Shown: one piece after another, positions 1-7,278 of the stretch | Numbering within the stretch: the stretch's first letter is position 1 | Layout: each line of letters starts with the position of its first letter | NCBI GenBank assembly: GCA_037139695.1 | Contig: JBAXFX010000044.1 | Coordinates: 1 to 10,982 of the forward strand | Reading direction: 5' to 3' | Length of the DNA stretch: 10,982 bases | Source: JAAXTX01 sp037139695 | GTDB taxonomy: Bacteria; Patescibacteriota; Minisyncoccia; Moranbacterales; UBA1568 | Notes under the pieces: model-generated | Told to the model about the DNA's origin: nothing | Databases searched by the model: none | What the model saw: only the letters and a program-made list of their open reading frames with translations | Made by a program: the position numbers and the translations under genes

Positions 1-23
1 CCTCATTTTTCATGGTTTTTCAC

Positions 24-58
24 CCAGAGGGTGACCAACCTCTGGTTGGCGCTCCAAC
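24..58. repeat. Overlapping small inverted repeats (alternative hairpins)
   Basis: Three inverted repeats share bases here: CCAGAGG (24-30) with CCTCTGG (39-45); CCAACC (35-40) with GGTTGG (44-49) around a 3-base loop; and GTTGG (45-49) with CCAAC (54-58) around the tetraloop CGCT. They cannot all form at once, so the transcript or DNA could switch between folds. There is no run of T directly after them, so a simple intrinsic terminator is unlikely. The rest of 1-182 shows no gene I can support. Confidence 0.4.
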
Positions 59-182
59 GAAATTTTCGGATTTACAGCTCGACATGAGATTTGAGATAGA
101 TACTAAGCAATCCTGATAGCGGTTTTCGGAATGGACTGACGGGAGCCGATATTGCTCAGGTGTGTAGCTGAGGCCGTTTCGT

Positions 183-211
183 TTGTGGATATCCCGATAG
201 CGTGGTACTAT
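183..211 (+). promoter_or_regulatory. Putative promoter of the peptide gene (TTGTGG, 17 bp, TGG-TACTAT)
   Basis: A -35-like TTGTGG (183-188) is followed after 17 bases by TACTAT (206-211), which is preceded by TGG, an extended -10 element. Transcription would start near 218, about 30 bases upstream of the ATG at 251. This fits that start and excludes the in-frame ATG at 152. The GTGGTA hexamer recurs in the other promoter candidate in this window (8286-8313), which supports both. A second -10-like TATAAG (220-225) has no matching -35. Confidence 0.45.
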
Positions 212-250
212 TCGGGTAGTATAAGATGTAAGAAGATAAACAGGGAACGT

Positions 251-484
251 ATGAAAAGCGAATCAAATCGATTGCCACTCATTCGGAAGGACCTGAAGTC
301 GTTCCTTCTGAGTGAGGAAGGGAAGATGACAAAAAAGGATATCGCGAAGATGACGGCAGTCATTGTCGCGGTTGCCAGCGTTGTCGGTGTCGCCGTGAAG
401 CCAAGCGATAGCCTTGCCAGCTGTGTTCACGGGTCTCATGCCTCCCATTTTTCCGGAGGCGGGTGTAGTTCTGTAAGCTGGTAA
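251..484 (+). CDS. Putative radical-SAM-modified RiPP precursor peptide with tandem His-Xaa-Ser core
   Basis: This is a 77-residue peptide gene. Residues 1-34 are a charged leader (KDLKSFLLSEEGK, then TKKDIAK), residues 35-49 are a hydrophobic Ala/Val stretch, and KPSDSLAS leads into the last 20 residues. That core begins at Cys58 and runs H60-G-S, H63-A-S, H66-F-S, then GGG, Cys72, SSVS and a terminal Trp77. A conserved-looking leader plus a short Gly/Ser/His/Cys-rich tail next to a SPASM radical SAM gene is the usual layout of a modified-peptide precursor. Three His-Xaa-Ser triplets recall the HXS (HxsA) class, although the neighbours are not the HxsB/C/D set. ATG 251 has AGGGAA at 242-247. 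The in-frame ATG at 326 has a stronger GAGGAAG (313-319) but would remove the probable recognition leader, so I prefer 251. LASC before Cys58 fits a lipobox by spelling, but five polar residues separate it from the hydrophobic stretch. The core chemistry is unknown. Confidence 0.7.
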   Translation: MKSESNRLPLIRKDLKSFLLSEEGKMTKKDIAKMTAVIVAVASVVGVAVKPSDSLASCVHGSHASHFSGGGCSSVSW

Positions 485-509
485 TGCCGGTTCTTAAACC
501 CTACGGACT

Positions 510-1295
510 ATGTCGAAACAACAAACAATCCTGATTGCCTTGGCGGTTTTCGTCGTCTTGGTGCTGGCCGGGTTCGCCGGGTATGCCTCTTTCAGAAACC
601 GGACGGTTCAGGTTTCGGATAATGACGCCGCCACGCTTGCCGTGGCCCAGCTGAAGAGCCTGATCTGCTCGAATCCTGGGAAGCCTTTGGATGTGAATGT
701 GCTCAGTGAAAAGCTGAAGATCGCGGGGAGCGCATTCGTCGGCAAGTTGACATCGTCGGAACGGTATACTTTGAACGGATACTATTTTTGCGATGGACTG
801 GCCGGCAGCCGTATCGATGAGGCATGCGGAAATGGCATTATCGATGCGAATGCGACCGGACAATGCCGGAATGGATTTCTTTTCAGTGAGATGACCCTGG
901 CGAGTCTCGCCGGGGATAAGGCGAAGGCCGAAACCTTGTGCAAGTCGTATCTCGGCGATTCGGAACTCTGCACCTATATCGGATCATTCGACGAGGTGAA
1001 AAAGAACGACCTGTGTGCCAAGGCGCCGGAAGGGGAGCAACCGTCTTGTTACGCCTTTTTCAACGGTGACAACAGCCGGTGCAAGGGTACGGAACAGGAA
1101 TCGGACTGCTTTGCCTCGGCCGCGTTCATGAAGACGGTTGCCGGGGGCGACGCAGGTAAATGTGGTTCCCTTACCTCGATCGATGCCATCAATAATTATG
1201 ATACTGTCTGCCGGTTGCATTTCGACATGAGTCAGGGCTCCTGCATGGGGAAATATACCGGATTCACTCAGGAATTCTGCGGTGCCTCGAAGTGA
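510..1295 (+). CDS. Membrane-anchored Cys-rich protein of unknown function
   Basis: The product has 261 residues. Residues 6-28 form one hydrophobic segment after a short basic start, with no clear signal-peptidase site, so it is probably an N-terminal anchor with the rest outside the membrane. The exterior part carries 14 cysteines, an even number. Many are spaced like short helical repeats (for example DLCAK, PSCYAFF, SRCKG, SDCFA, GKCGS), a pattern I associate with extracytoplasmic proteins of archaea and Candidate Phyla Radiation bacteria. I do not recognise a named family. It starts 25 bases after the peptide gene with only a weak ACGGA upstream, so it is probably co-transcribed with it. 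Its position between precursor and maturase suggests a partner, carrier or immunity role, but nothing in the sequence shows this. Confidence 0.75.
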   Translation: MSKQQTILIALAVFVVLVLAGFAGYASFRNRTVQVSDNDAATLAVAQLKSLICSNPGKPLDVNVLSEKLKIAGSAFVGKLTSSERYTLNGYYFCDGLAGSRIDEACGNGIIDANATGQCRNGFLFSEMTLASLAGDKAKAETLCKSYLGDSELCTYIGSFDEVKKNDLCAKAPEGEQPSCYAFFNGDNSRCKGTEQESDCFASAAFMKTVAGGDAGKCGSLTSIDAINNYDTVCRLHFDMSQGSCMGKYTGFTQEFCGASK

Positions 1296-1340
1296 ATCGG
1301 CCAACCGGTTTGACGGGGATGACAGGCTTTCTTATCGCAT

Positions 1341-1362
1341 GAGTGCAATCCTGGTTGCACTC
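1341..1362 (+). terminator. Perfect 8-bp hairpin before the maturase gene (attenuator or partial terminator)
   Basis: GAGTGCAA (1341-1348), loop TCCTGG, and TTGCACTC (1355-1362) form a perfect stem. It is followed by only TTTG, too few T residues for an efficient terminator, so partial read-through or mRNA-end protection is more likely. A weaker stem, AAAGC-AGTC-GCTTT (1373-1386), follows. A hairpin at this point could make the peptide transcript more abundant than the enzyme transcript, as is common in peptide gene clusters. A TTGACG at 1310-1315 could be a -35, but its partner TATCGC (1333-1338) is poor. Confidence 0.5.
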
Positions 1363-1406
1363 TTTGCGTGTAAAAGCAGTCGCTTTACGGTTATGAAGAA
1401 ACGCTT

Positions 1407-2474
1407 ATGTTTTCCAGACTCATACTGCCGTTGACCTACCGGTGTAACCTGAATTGCGAGTACTGTTACGTGGATAAACAGTCGGGAAAATCGATGAGTC
1501 TGAAGACGGCATTGGATGCGGTGGATTTCCTGTTGAAGAACGCGAGAAAGAACGGAAACGCCGCCAATATCATCTTTGTCGGCGGAGAGCCTCTTTTGGA
1601 GTGGGTGAACATCGTGAAAATCGTCCGCTATGCCAAGCGATTGGCATCCGGGATGGGCGTTTCTATCGGGACAATCGGATTTCCGACCAATGGATTGCTC
1701 TTGACGCGGGATATACTTGATTTTTGCCGAGCGGAGCATGTGAGTGTGGCGGTCAGTATCGATGGATCGGATAATAAACGGAAGACGGTAGCCGGAGGGA
1801 ACAGTTTTCCTCACGTCGGGGAAAAGATTCCGCTCCTGCTTGAATATCGTGATATCGTCCGGATACGGTCCACGGTCCACCCCGATCACGTCGAGGGAGC
1901 GGCGGAGCGGTTTAAGGAATTTCTCGGGATGGGCTTTTCGAAGATAGATTTGCAGCCCGTCATCGGGATTTTCTGGACACCTGAACGGACGCGTGCGTAT
2001 GTGGAACAACTCGAAGAGACCCTGATTTCGGTGGAGCGGATGAAGGCAATCACCGGGACCGGTGTCGATTTGAAACATCTGCGGGATTTTAACAGCGGGC
2101 AATCCGGAGAGCTGGGTTGCCCGAAGATACGGGAGGAATTCCTCGTGGACATCGGTGGAACTATCTATCCCTGTGAGTTCTATCTTTCCTTTCCTCTTGG
2201 GCAACGGGAAACGTATGCGATCGGCGATATCAAAAACGGCGTCGGAAAGGACGTGGCGGAGAGCTGTTTGCGACATATACTCTGCGAGTCGGATGATTTT
2301 TTGCCGATTATCAAATCCAAGTGTGCGTCTTGTACGCGGTCCCAGGCCTGCTCCAAGATCTGCCTCGGGTACGATCAGGTACGGAAACGGTTCGATAAGA
2401 AAATCGCCGCGAGTAATTGGGTATTGTTCCGGGAGATAGAGAAGTTGTTCGGCGCCTATGAACATTTGAGTTGA
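1407..2474 (+). CDS. Radical SAM/SPASM peptide maturase
   Basis: This 355-residue protein is a radical SAM enzyme that would bind a 4Fe-4S cluster and cleave S-adenosylmethionine. The cluster motif is C13-NLN-C17-EY-C20, followed by the SAM-contact motif GGEP (59-62), TNG (94-96) and SIDG (117-120). The C-terminal part looks like a SPASM domain for auxiliary iron-sulfur clusters, with C238, C256 (in IYPCEFY), and C306, C309, C315 and C319. The order and spacing match SPASM maturases of modified peptides and anaerobic sulfatase-maturase relatives. It is the first enzyme after the peptide gene and so the best candidate to modify its core. ATG 1407 follows a GAAGAAA stretch and places the cluster motif near the N-terminus, as is usual. 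The substrate assignment is inferred from position. Confidence 0.88.
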   Translation: MFSRLILPLTYRCNLNCEYCYVDKQSGKSMSLKTALDAVDFLLKNARKNGNAANIIFVGGEPLLEWVNIVKIVRYAKRLASGMGVSIGTIGFPTNGLLLTRDILDFCRAEHVSVAVSIDGSDNKRKTVAGGNSFPHVGEKIPLLLEYRDIVRIRSTVHPDHVEGAAERFKEFLGMGFSKIDLQPVIGIFWTPERTRAYVEQLEETLISVERMKAITGTGVDLKHLRDFNSGQSGELGCPKIREEFLVDIGGTIYPCEFYLSFPLGQRETYAIGDIKNGVGKDVAESCLRHILCESDDFLPIIKSKCASCTRSQACSKICLGYDQVRKRFDKKIAASNWVLFREIEKLFGAYEHLS

Positions 2475-2491
2475 TTGTGTATGGCACGGGT

Positions 2492-3748
2492 ATGATACGC
2501 ACGGACCGGCACGACGGTTATTATTTCTACATTCATATCCCGTTTTGCGACCGGAAGTGCTCGTTTTGTTTTTATCATTCGTCCGTCTCGCGTGGCGGGG
2601 ACCAGGTCGACGGATACCTGCGGGACCTGGAACGAGAAATCGTCTTACGGGTCGGGAACGGCAATCGGATCCAGGCCGACGTCGTCTATGTCGGTGGAGG
2701 AACCCCGAATACGCTTACGAAGGCGCAATTAGAACGTCTATTTGGCATTATCAGTCGAAGTGTCGACCTCGCCATGGTAAGGGAATTCACGATGGAGATG
2801 AACCCCTCTTCCTGTACCGAGCATCAGCTCGCACTACTCAAGAAGCATGGTGTGACCCGGCTTTCCTTCGGCATACAGACCGTCGATCAGGATATTCTTG
2901 AAGACATAAACCGTCATCATACGGCAGACCCGTCCGGTATTCTCCTGAAGGCTCGGGAACTGGGGTTCGTAACGAATCTGGATTTCATTTTCGGGCTCCC
3001 GCATCAAGGGGTCTCGGATGCGGACGGGATGATCCGGCTTATCGGTGCCGTGCAGCCGGACCTTGTCACGTTTCATGAATTGCGGGTCGGTACGAAGGCA
3101 ATGGAGGAGGCGCAGCGACGGGGATCGCTGACACATGACGCGACACAGTCGTTTTATCGCCGGTTCACGGAGGGATTGAAGGACTATGGATATGCCCAGT
3201 TCGCACCCGAGCTATTCGGCCGGCGTGATGTGATGCCACTTTGTAATTACTGGAACGATTGGTGGCCGTGCGGGAAGATACTCGGATTCGGCGTGTCCGC
3301 ATTCAGTCAGATCGAGGGCTCCTTTACGACGAATATCCGTTCGTTAGACGGGTATCATGACGCACTCGAACGGGGAACGCCTCCTCTCGGTTCCCGATAT
3401 CCCTTCAGTCCGACCGAGCAGGCGATACTGAATTTCGTGAGTATGGTTTCGGCCGGTTTTGCGGTCGACGCGAAGGAAATCCGGAGGCGGTACGGTGTGA
3501 ATATCGTGGACGTTCTCGGCGAAGAGTTGACGGAATCATTGCATGACGCGACGATGATTCTCGAGGACGGCCTACTCTTCTTGAACCCGGGCCGGTTCAC
3601 GTACTCGACCCCTTCGATAGCGTTTTTTCTTCGGAGATTCGGGTATCTGGCGAGTATCTGGGACGTCGCGAGTGGCGCCCCCGACGCATACCGGTTTACC
3701 GTGAGCGGGGATACTCCGACAGTGGAATCGAAACGGAAAAGGGCCTGA
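2492..3748 (+). CDS. HemW/HemN-like radical SAM protein, tandem paralogue 1
   Basis: The product has about 418 residues from ATG 2492. The radical SAM cluster motif is PFC19-DRK-C23-SF-C26, preceded by YIHI as in the HemN/HemW family. GGGTPN (68-73), EMNP, RLSFGIQTVD and NLDFIFGLP (162-170) follow in the family's usual order. The C-terminal half keeps the HemW outline (NYW, then LGFGVSAFS) but diverges. A TTG at 2471 would extend it seven codons and overlap the previous stop by four bases. ATG 2492 matches the short N-termini of its two neighbours better. Known relatives include the heme chaperone HemW, coproporphyrinogen dehydrogenase HemN and class C radical SAM methyltransferases that act on peptides. 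Beside a peptide precursor and with two more copies downstream, a peptide-modifying role is more likely than a heme role, but this is inference. Confidence 0.85.
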   Translation: MIRTDRHDGYYFYIHIPFCDRKCSFCFYHSSVSRGGDQVDGYLRDLEREIVLRVGNGNRIQADVVYVGGGTPNTLTKAQLERLFGIISRSVDLAMVREFTMEMNPSSCTEHQLALLKKHGVTRLSFGIQTVDQDILEDINRHHTADPSGILLKARELGFVTNLDFIFGLPHQGVSDADGMIRLIGAVQPDLVTFHELRVGTKAMEEAQRRGSLTHDATQSFYRRFTEGLKDYGYAQFAPELFGRRDVMPLCNYWNDWWPCGKILGFGVSAFSQIEGSFTTNIRSLDGYHDALERGTPPLGSRYPFSPTEQAILNFVSMVSAGFAVDAKEIRRRYGVNIVDVLGEELTESLHDATMILEDGLLFLNPGRFTYSTPSIAFFLRRFGYLASIWDVASGAPDAYRFTVSGDTPTVESKRKRA

Positions 3749-3756
3749 TTATCCGA

Positions 3757-5064
3757 ATGAATGCCGCCGCGATGAATATCTATATCCATATCCCGTTCTG
3801 TCATCGGAAGTGCCACTATTGCTATTACTATTCCTTCGTACCGGGGAAGCGAACCGTGGTGGACGAATATCTCTCGGCACTTGAACGGGAATTTTTTCTG
3901 AGGAATAAAAAAACGAATCTCAGGAGTCTCGGTCCGGTCGATACGGTCTATATCGGCGGAGGGACGCCGAATTATCTTTCCGACGCGCAACTGGATCGAT
4001 TGTTTTTGATCCTGAACACGTATCTCGACCTGACGACTGTCAAGGAATCCGTCGTCGAGCTGAATCCGGCCGCCTGCAGTCGGAGTCAACTCGAGATCCT
4101 GAAGAAACACGGCATAACGCGGCTTTCTTTCGGTATACAGACGGTGAATGCCGATATACTCGAAGCGATAAACCGGCATCATGTTCCCGACCCCGAAAAC
4201 ATCATCCGAACCGCGAGCGGGATGGGCTTCGTCGTCAATCTGGATTTCATGCTGGGCCTGCCCGGACAAACGATGGATGATGTGGAGAAGGCGATACGCT
4301 TGGTGAAGGAATTGAAGCCGGAGTCTTCCTTTTGGTGCGAACTGCGATGCGGAACGGAACAGATCGGGGCGTTTTCGAATATTCCTTCCCACGAGGAAGT
4401 GGTCGCGATGTACGAGCTCGTCACGCAAGAGCTCGCCTTGTCGGGTTATCGACAGATCATACCGGAATACTTCACGACGAAACGCTCGATGCCACTGTAT
4501 CTGGAGACCTGGTGGACGGCGCGCCGGAGTCTCGGTTTCGGCCTTTCCGCCTTCAGCGCATCTGGTGATGTCTTTTCGAAAAACACGGACTCACTTACGG
4601 AATATGTCGCGACCCTTGGCAGGGGAGAGCGTCCTCTCCGATATGTCTATCGCCTGGATCGGGAGGAAATGGCCCTCGTACGGCTCGTTTCGGCACTGAA
4701 AGAGGGTCGTGCCGACCTTGGCCGTATACGGAGGGAGTCCGGGGTCGATCTGGAGAAAAAACTGGAACGGGAACTCTCGGCGGCGGTCTTGGCAGGTCTG
4801 ATCACCCTGAAGAAGGGGAAGCTTGCCTTTACGGAACGGGGATTTACGATCTCTTCGCCGGTCGCCAATGGGCTTTTGCGGAATTCGGATTACCTGGTAC
4901 GGATCATGGATACCGCTTTCAATTTTATCGATACTATGCCAGACTTGGAGAGTTTCATACGACGGCACTTCGTCATACGCGACGAGGGCGACGAGACCTC
5001 CGTCGTTTTCGTTTCTCCGAACGGGAATGGTGTCGGTATACTGAAGACCTATGCGAAAGAATAA
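3757..5064 (+). CDS. HemW/HemN-like radical SAM protein, tandem paralogue 2
   Basis: This 435-residue protein begins 8 bases after paralogue 1. The cluster motif is PFC15-HRK-C19-HY-C22, followed by YYYS, then GGGTPN (67-72), ELNP, RLSFGIQTVN, INRHH and NLDFMLGLPGQT. It shares the LGFGLSAFS block and the following SKNTDSLTEY region with paralogue 1. The C-terminal end (roughly 330-380) looks like a small winged-helix-type region with ERELSAAVLAGLI and FTERGFTISS, as HemW proteins have. Residues beyond about 385 form an extra tail. ATG 3757 gives a nine-residue lead; ATG 3772 would also work. The paralogues are clearly homologous but well diverged in DNA and protein, so the duplication is old and the copies have probably specialised. 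Confidence 0.85.
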   Translation: MNAAAMNIYIHIPFCHRKCHYCYYYSFVPGKRTVVDEYLSALEREFFLRNKKTNLRSLGPVDTVYIGGGTPNYLSDAQLDRLFLILNTYLDLTTVKESVVELNPAACSRSQLEILKKHGITRLSFGIQTVNADILEAINRHHVPDPENIIRTASGMGFVVNLDFMLGLPGQTMDDVEKAIRLVKELKPESSFWCELRCGTEQIGAFSNIPSHEEVVAMYELVTQELALSGYRQIIPEYFTTKRSMPLYLETWWTARRSLGFGLSAFSASGDVFSKNTDSLTEYVATLGRGERPLRYVYRLDREEMALVRLVSALKEGRADLGRIRRESGVDLEKKLERELSAAVLAGLITLKKGKLAFTERGFTISSPVANGLLRNSDYLVRIMDTAFNFIDTMPDLESFIRRHFVIRDEGDETSVVFVSPNGNGVGILKTYAKE

Positions 5065-6256
5065 CTGGCTGAAACAATCGGAGTCACGGACCGATATCTA
5101 TTTCCATGTCCCGTTCTGCGTCAAGAAATGCGCGTACTGTTATTTCTATTCGTTGGAAAACCAGGATGCCTTGTCCGTGGATACCTATCTCGGCTACTTG
5201 GAAAAGGAAATCATATTGAAAAAGGAACGGTGGGATTTCCCGGACAGGATCGGGGCCGTCTATATCGGCGGAGGCACCCCGTCGTACCTGTCGCCGGCCG
5301 CGCTTGCAAGGCTGTTCGCCTTGCTACGGACGCACTTCGATATCCGACCGGATACCGAGTTCACGATGGAAGTGAATCCGACGGTCTGTGATCGGGAAAA
5401 ACTCGATATCCTGAAAAAAAACGGCGTCAACCGGTTGTCGTTCGGCATACAGACAGTCGATGAGGAGCTGTTGCGGACGGTGGGACGGGCGTTCGATCGG
5501 CGGGTGGCCGTCGAGAATATACGGTATGCCAAGCAGTTGGGATTCAAGACGATCAATCTGGATTTCATGTACGGACTGCCGGGTCAGACGCTCGACGACG
5601 TGACCGGCGATATCGGTTTTATCCGGGATATGGACCCGTCTTCCGTGTATTGGTACGAGACGAAGAACGTCACGGAATATATGAAGGCTGTGAACCAAGA
5701 ACACGCGGACCCGATGGCATTCGATGCCCTCATCCGGGAACGCATGAAGGCACTCGGTTATCACCGCACGATGACGGAATTTTTCAGCAAGGACGATATC
5801 CCATGCCGGTATACGTTCGATTTCCTGCTCTCGGATCATGTGGTCAGTTTCGGGCCGTTCGCGATCAGTAAATATGGGAACGCCTTTTTCAAGAATGTCA
5901 GCGATCTGCGGAACTATTACGACTTCCTGGATTCCGGGGAATTGCCGATCGTGCGGACGTTCGAGCTGGATGCCATCGAGGCGGCGGCGAGCTTTCTGGC
6001 GTATCAACTGCGCTTCGGTTCGGCCGATCTGGAATATATCGGCCGGAAATTCGGGGTGAACCTGTCGGCCGAGCTGGGAACGGAGGTCGGCTTGTTGGTG
6101 AAATACGGATTCCTGAAACAAAACGGTCCCGTATTATCCCTGACACACGCCGGACTGACGCATACGCCGGACGTGCAGATCGTCTTATTGAACCGGCATA
6201 AACGTTTTTTGAAGAACCTCAATGTGTTTCTTGGGAGGGGGTACGGGTTAAGATAG
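5051..6256 (+). CDS. HemW/HemN-like radical SAM protein, tandem paralogue 3
   Basis: This 401-residue protein overlaps the end of paralogue 2 by 14 bases, which suggests coupled translation. The cluster motif is PFC23-VKK-C27-AY-C30, followed by YFYS, then GGGTPS (73-78), EVNP, RLSFGIQTVD and NLDFMYGLPGQT. It is the most divergent copy: the R-H-H seen after the Q-T-V block in the other two is RAFD here, and the GFG-SAFS block has become SFGPFAISKYG. The N-lobe SAM-binding motifs remain intact, so it should be catalytically competent. The changed C-terminal part points to a different substrate or position. It is not a pseudogene: the frame is open throughout and it ends in TAG. Confidence 0.85.
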   Translation: MRKNNWLKQSESRTDIYFHVPFCVKKCAYCYFYSLENQDALSVDTYLGYLEKEIILKKERWDFPDRIGAVYIGGGTPSYLSPAALARLFALLRTHFDIRPDTEFTMEVNPTVCDREKLDILKKNGVNRLSFGIQTVDEELLRTVGRAFDRRVAVENIRYAKQLGFKTINLDFMYGLPGQTLDDVTGDIGFIRDMDPSSVYWYETKNVTEYMKAVNQEHADPMAFDALIRERMKALGYHRTMTEFFSKDDIPCRYTFDFLLSDHVVSFGPFAISKYGNAFFKNVSDLRNYYDFLDSGELPIVRTFELDAIEAAASFLAYQLRFGSADLEYIGRKFGVNLSAELGTEVGLLVKYGFLKQNGPVLSLTHAGLTHTPDVQIVLLNRHKRFLKNLNVFLGRGYGLR

Positions 6257-6333
6257 GCATACCAAATCAATATCGTTACCCTTTGGTGCGTATTGAAACC
6301 GCTTATTTGATTTGATGGTACTCGGAATATTTT
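6257..6333 (+). promoter_or_regulatory. Intergenic gap with competing inverted repeats
   Basis: This is the largest gap inside the enzyme operon. ACCAAA (6261-6266) can pair with TTTGGT (6282-6287), and the overlapping CAAATCAA (6263-6270) can pair with TTGATTTG (6307-6314); the two pairings exclude each other. TGGTACT at 6316-6322 resembles the extended -10 near 206, but the nearest -35-like TTGAAA (6293-6298) is 20 bases away, so an internal promoter is only weakly supported. There is no clear Shine-Dalgarno before the next start. Confidence 0.3.
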
Positions 6334-7266
6334 ATGAAGTCTCTTGCTATCAATTTTTGGCCGACATGCAGTAACCGATGTGTTTTCTGTTTTTGTACGG
6401 AGCACGACCTGGTCGCCGAAGACCTGACGCCACCGAGCGTGCATTCGGCGGCAGATGTCGGAAAGGCGCTCGTGGCGAACCGGAACGAATGCGACTGGGT
6501 GATTCTGAGCGGCAACGAACCGACACTCAACCCCGATCTGCTCGTAGTCATCATGCTGGCGAAGCGGATCGGATACCGGGTGGATCTGCGGACGAATGGA
6601 CGGCGACTGAAGGACCGGACGTTTTGTCGCCGGCTTCTGAAAGCGGGAACCGACCGTATCAATATCACGCTCCTCAGTGCCGACGCCGATATACACGACG
6701 CCCTGAGTGGTGCGCCGGGTGCGTTTGCGGATACGGTCGCCGGCATACGGAACCTCGTATCGTTGGGTGACCCGGAGGCGATTACCGTCTATATCGTCGT
6801 CACTCGGAAGAATGTCGCATGGTTGGAAAAACACGTGACCTATCTCCATGCTTTGGGCATACGGGATATCCAGTTCAACTGCGTGTATCATACCGATTCG
6901 GACGTGGTCCCGTCTCTTTCGGATGTCGAGCAACCGCTCCAGGCGGCCATTCGGACCGCGGTCGGTTTCGGGATGCGCGTGCAGGTATACGGCTTCCCCG
7001 CATGCTTTCTCGGTGAATATGCCGGATTGGCCTCGGAGCTCACGAAGAGCAACGAGGTGATGCTCGGTAGTCGGATTACCGACTATCACAGCGTGCGGAC
7101 CGATTTAGGAAAGAGAAAAACGAAGTATTGTGCGGGATGCATGGCTGGTCCTGTCTGTGAGGGAACCTGGAAATCATACTATGGGATTTATGGGGAGGAG
7201 GAGTTTAAGAAGCGGGCGATAAAAAGAGGATCGATATACCCGAAGGACCCGAAGAAAAAATCATGA
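6334..7266 (+). CDS. Radical SAM protein with C-terminal Cx2Cx5C motif
   Basis: This 310-residue protein differs from the three enzymes before it. The cluster motif is C12-SNR-C16-VF-C19, with a further Cys21. The SAM-contact motif reads SGNEPTLNP (59-67) where GGEP is usual, then RTNGRRL. Cys224 lies in GFPACFLGEY. Near the end, C266-AG-C269-MAGPV-C275-EGT plus the Tyr/Gly/Glu-rich YYGIYGEEEF look like an auxiliary cluster site of a short radical SAM family. The last 20 residues are very Lys-rich. It is the fifth radical SAM gene in a row and is followed 12 bases later by the peptidase gene. It is probably a second type of maturase acting on the same peptide; the reaction cannot be read from the sequence. 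Confidence 0.8.
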   Translation: MKSLAINFWPTCSNRCVFCFCTEHDLVAEDLTPPSVHSAADVGKALVANRNECDWVILSGNEPTLNPDLLVVIMLAKRIGYRVDLRTNGRRLKDRTFCRRLLKAGTDRINITLLSADADIHDALSGAPGAFADTVAGIRNLVSLGDPEAITVYIVVTRKNVAWLEKHVTYLHALGIRDIQFNCVYHTDSDVVPSLSDVEQPLQAAIRTAVGFGMRVQVYGFPACFLGEYAGLASELTKSNEVMLGSRITDYHSVRTDLGKRKTKYCAGCMAGPVCEGTWKSYYGIYGEEEFKKRAIKRGSIYPKDPKKKS

Positions 7267-7278
7267 ATCCATACTCAC

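Noticed and set aside
152..250. Longer start of the peptide gene at ATG 152
   Set aside because: It lies upstream of the promoter-like site at 183-211 and its extra 33 residues do not look like a peptide leader.
1310..1338. Promoter TTGACG / TATCGC before the SPASM gene
   Set aside because: The -35 is good and the 17-base spacing fits, but the -10 matches at only three positions and there is no extended -10; kept only as a remark.
2492..6256. Three ordinary HemW heme chaperones or coproporphyrinogen oxidases
   Set aside because: The sequence after the cluster Cys differs, the C-terminal parts diverge from one another, there are three copies in tandem, and no other heme gene is present.
1332..7089. 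Long open frames on the reverse strand (for example 1332-2465, 3355-4428, 5324-6121, 6004-7089)
   Set aside because: They lie opposite genes with clear radical SAM motifs, show no recognisable domains and are explained by the GC-rich codon use of the forward genes.
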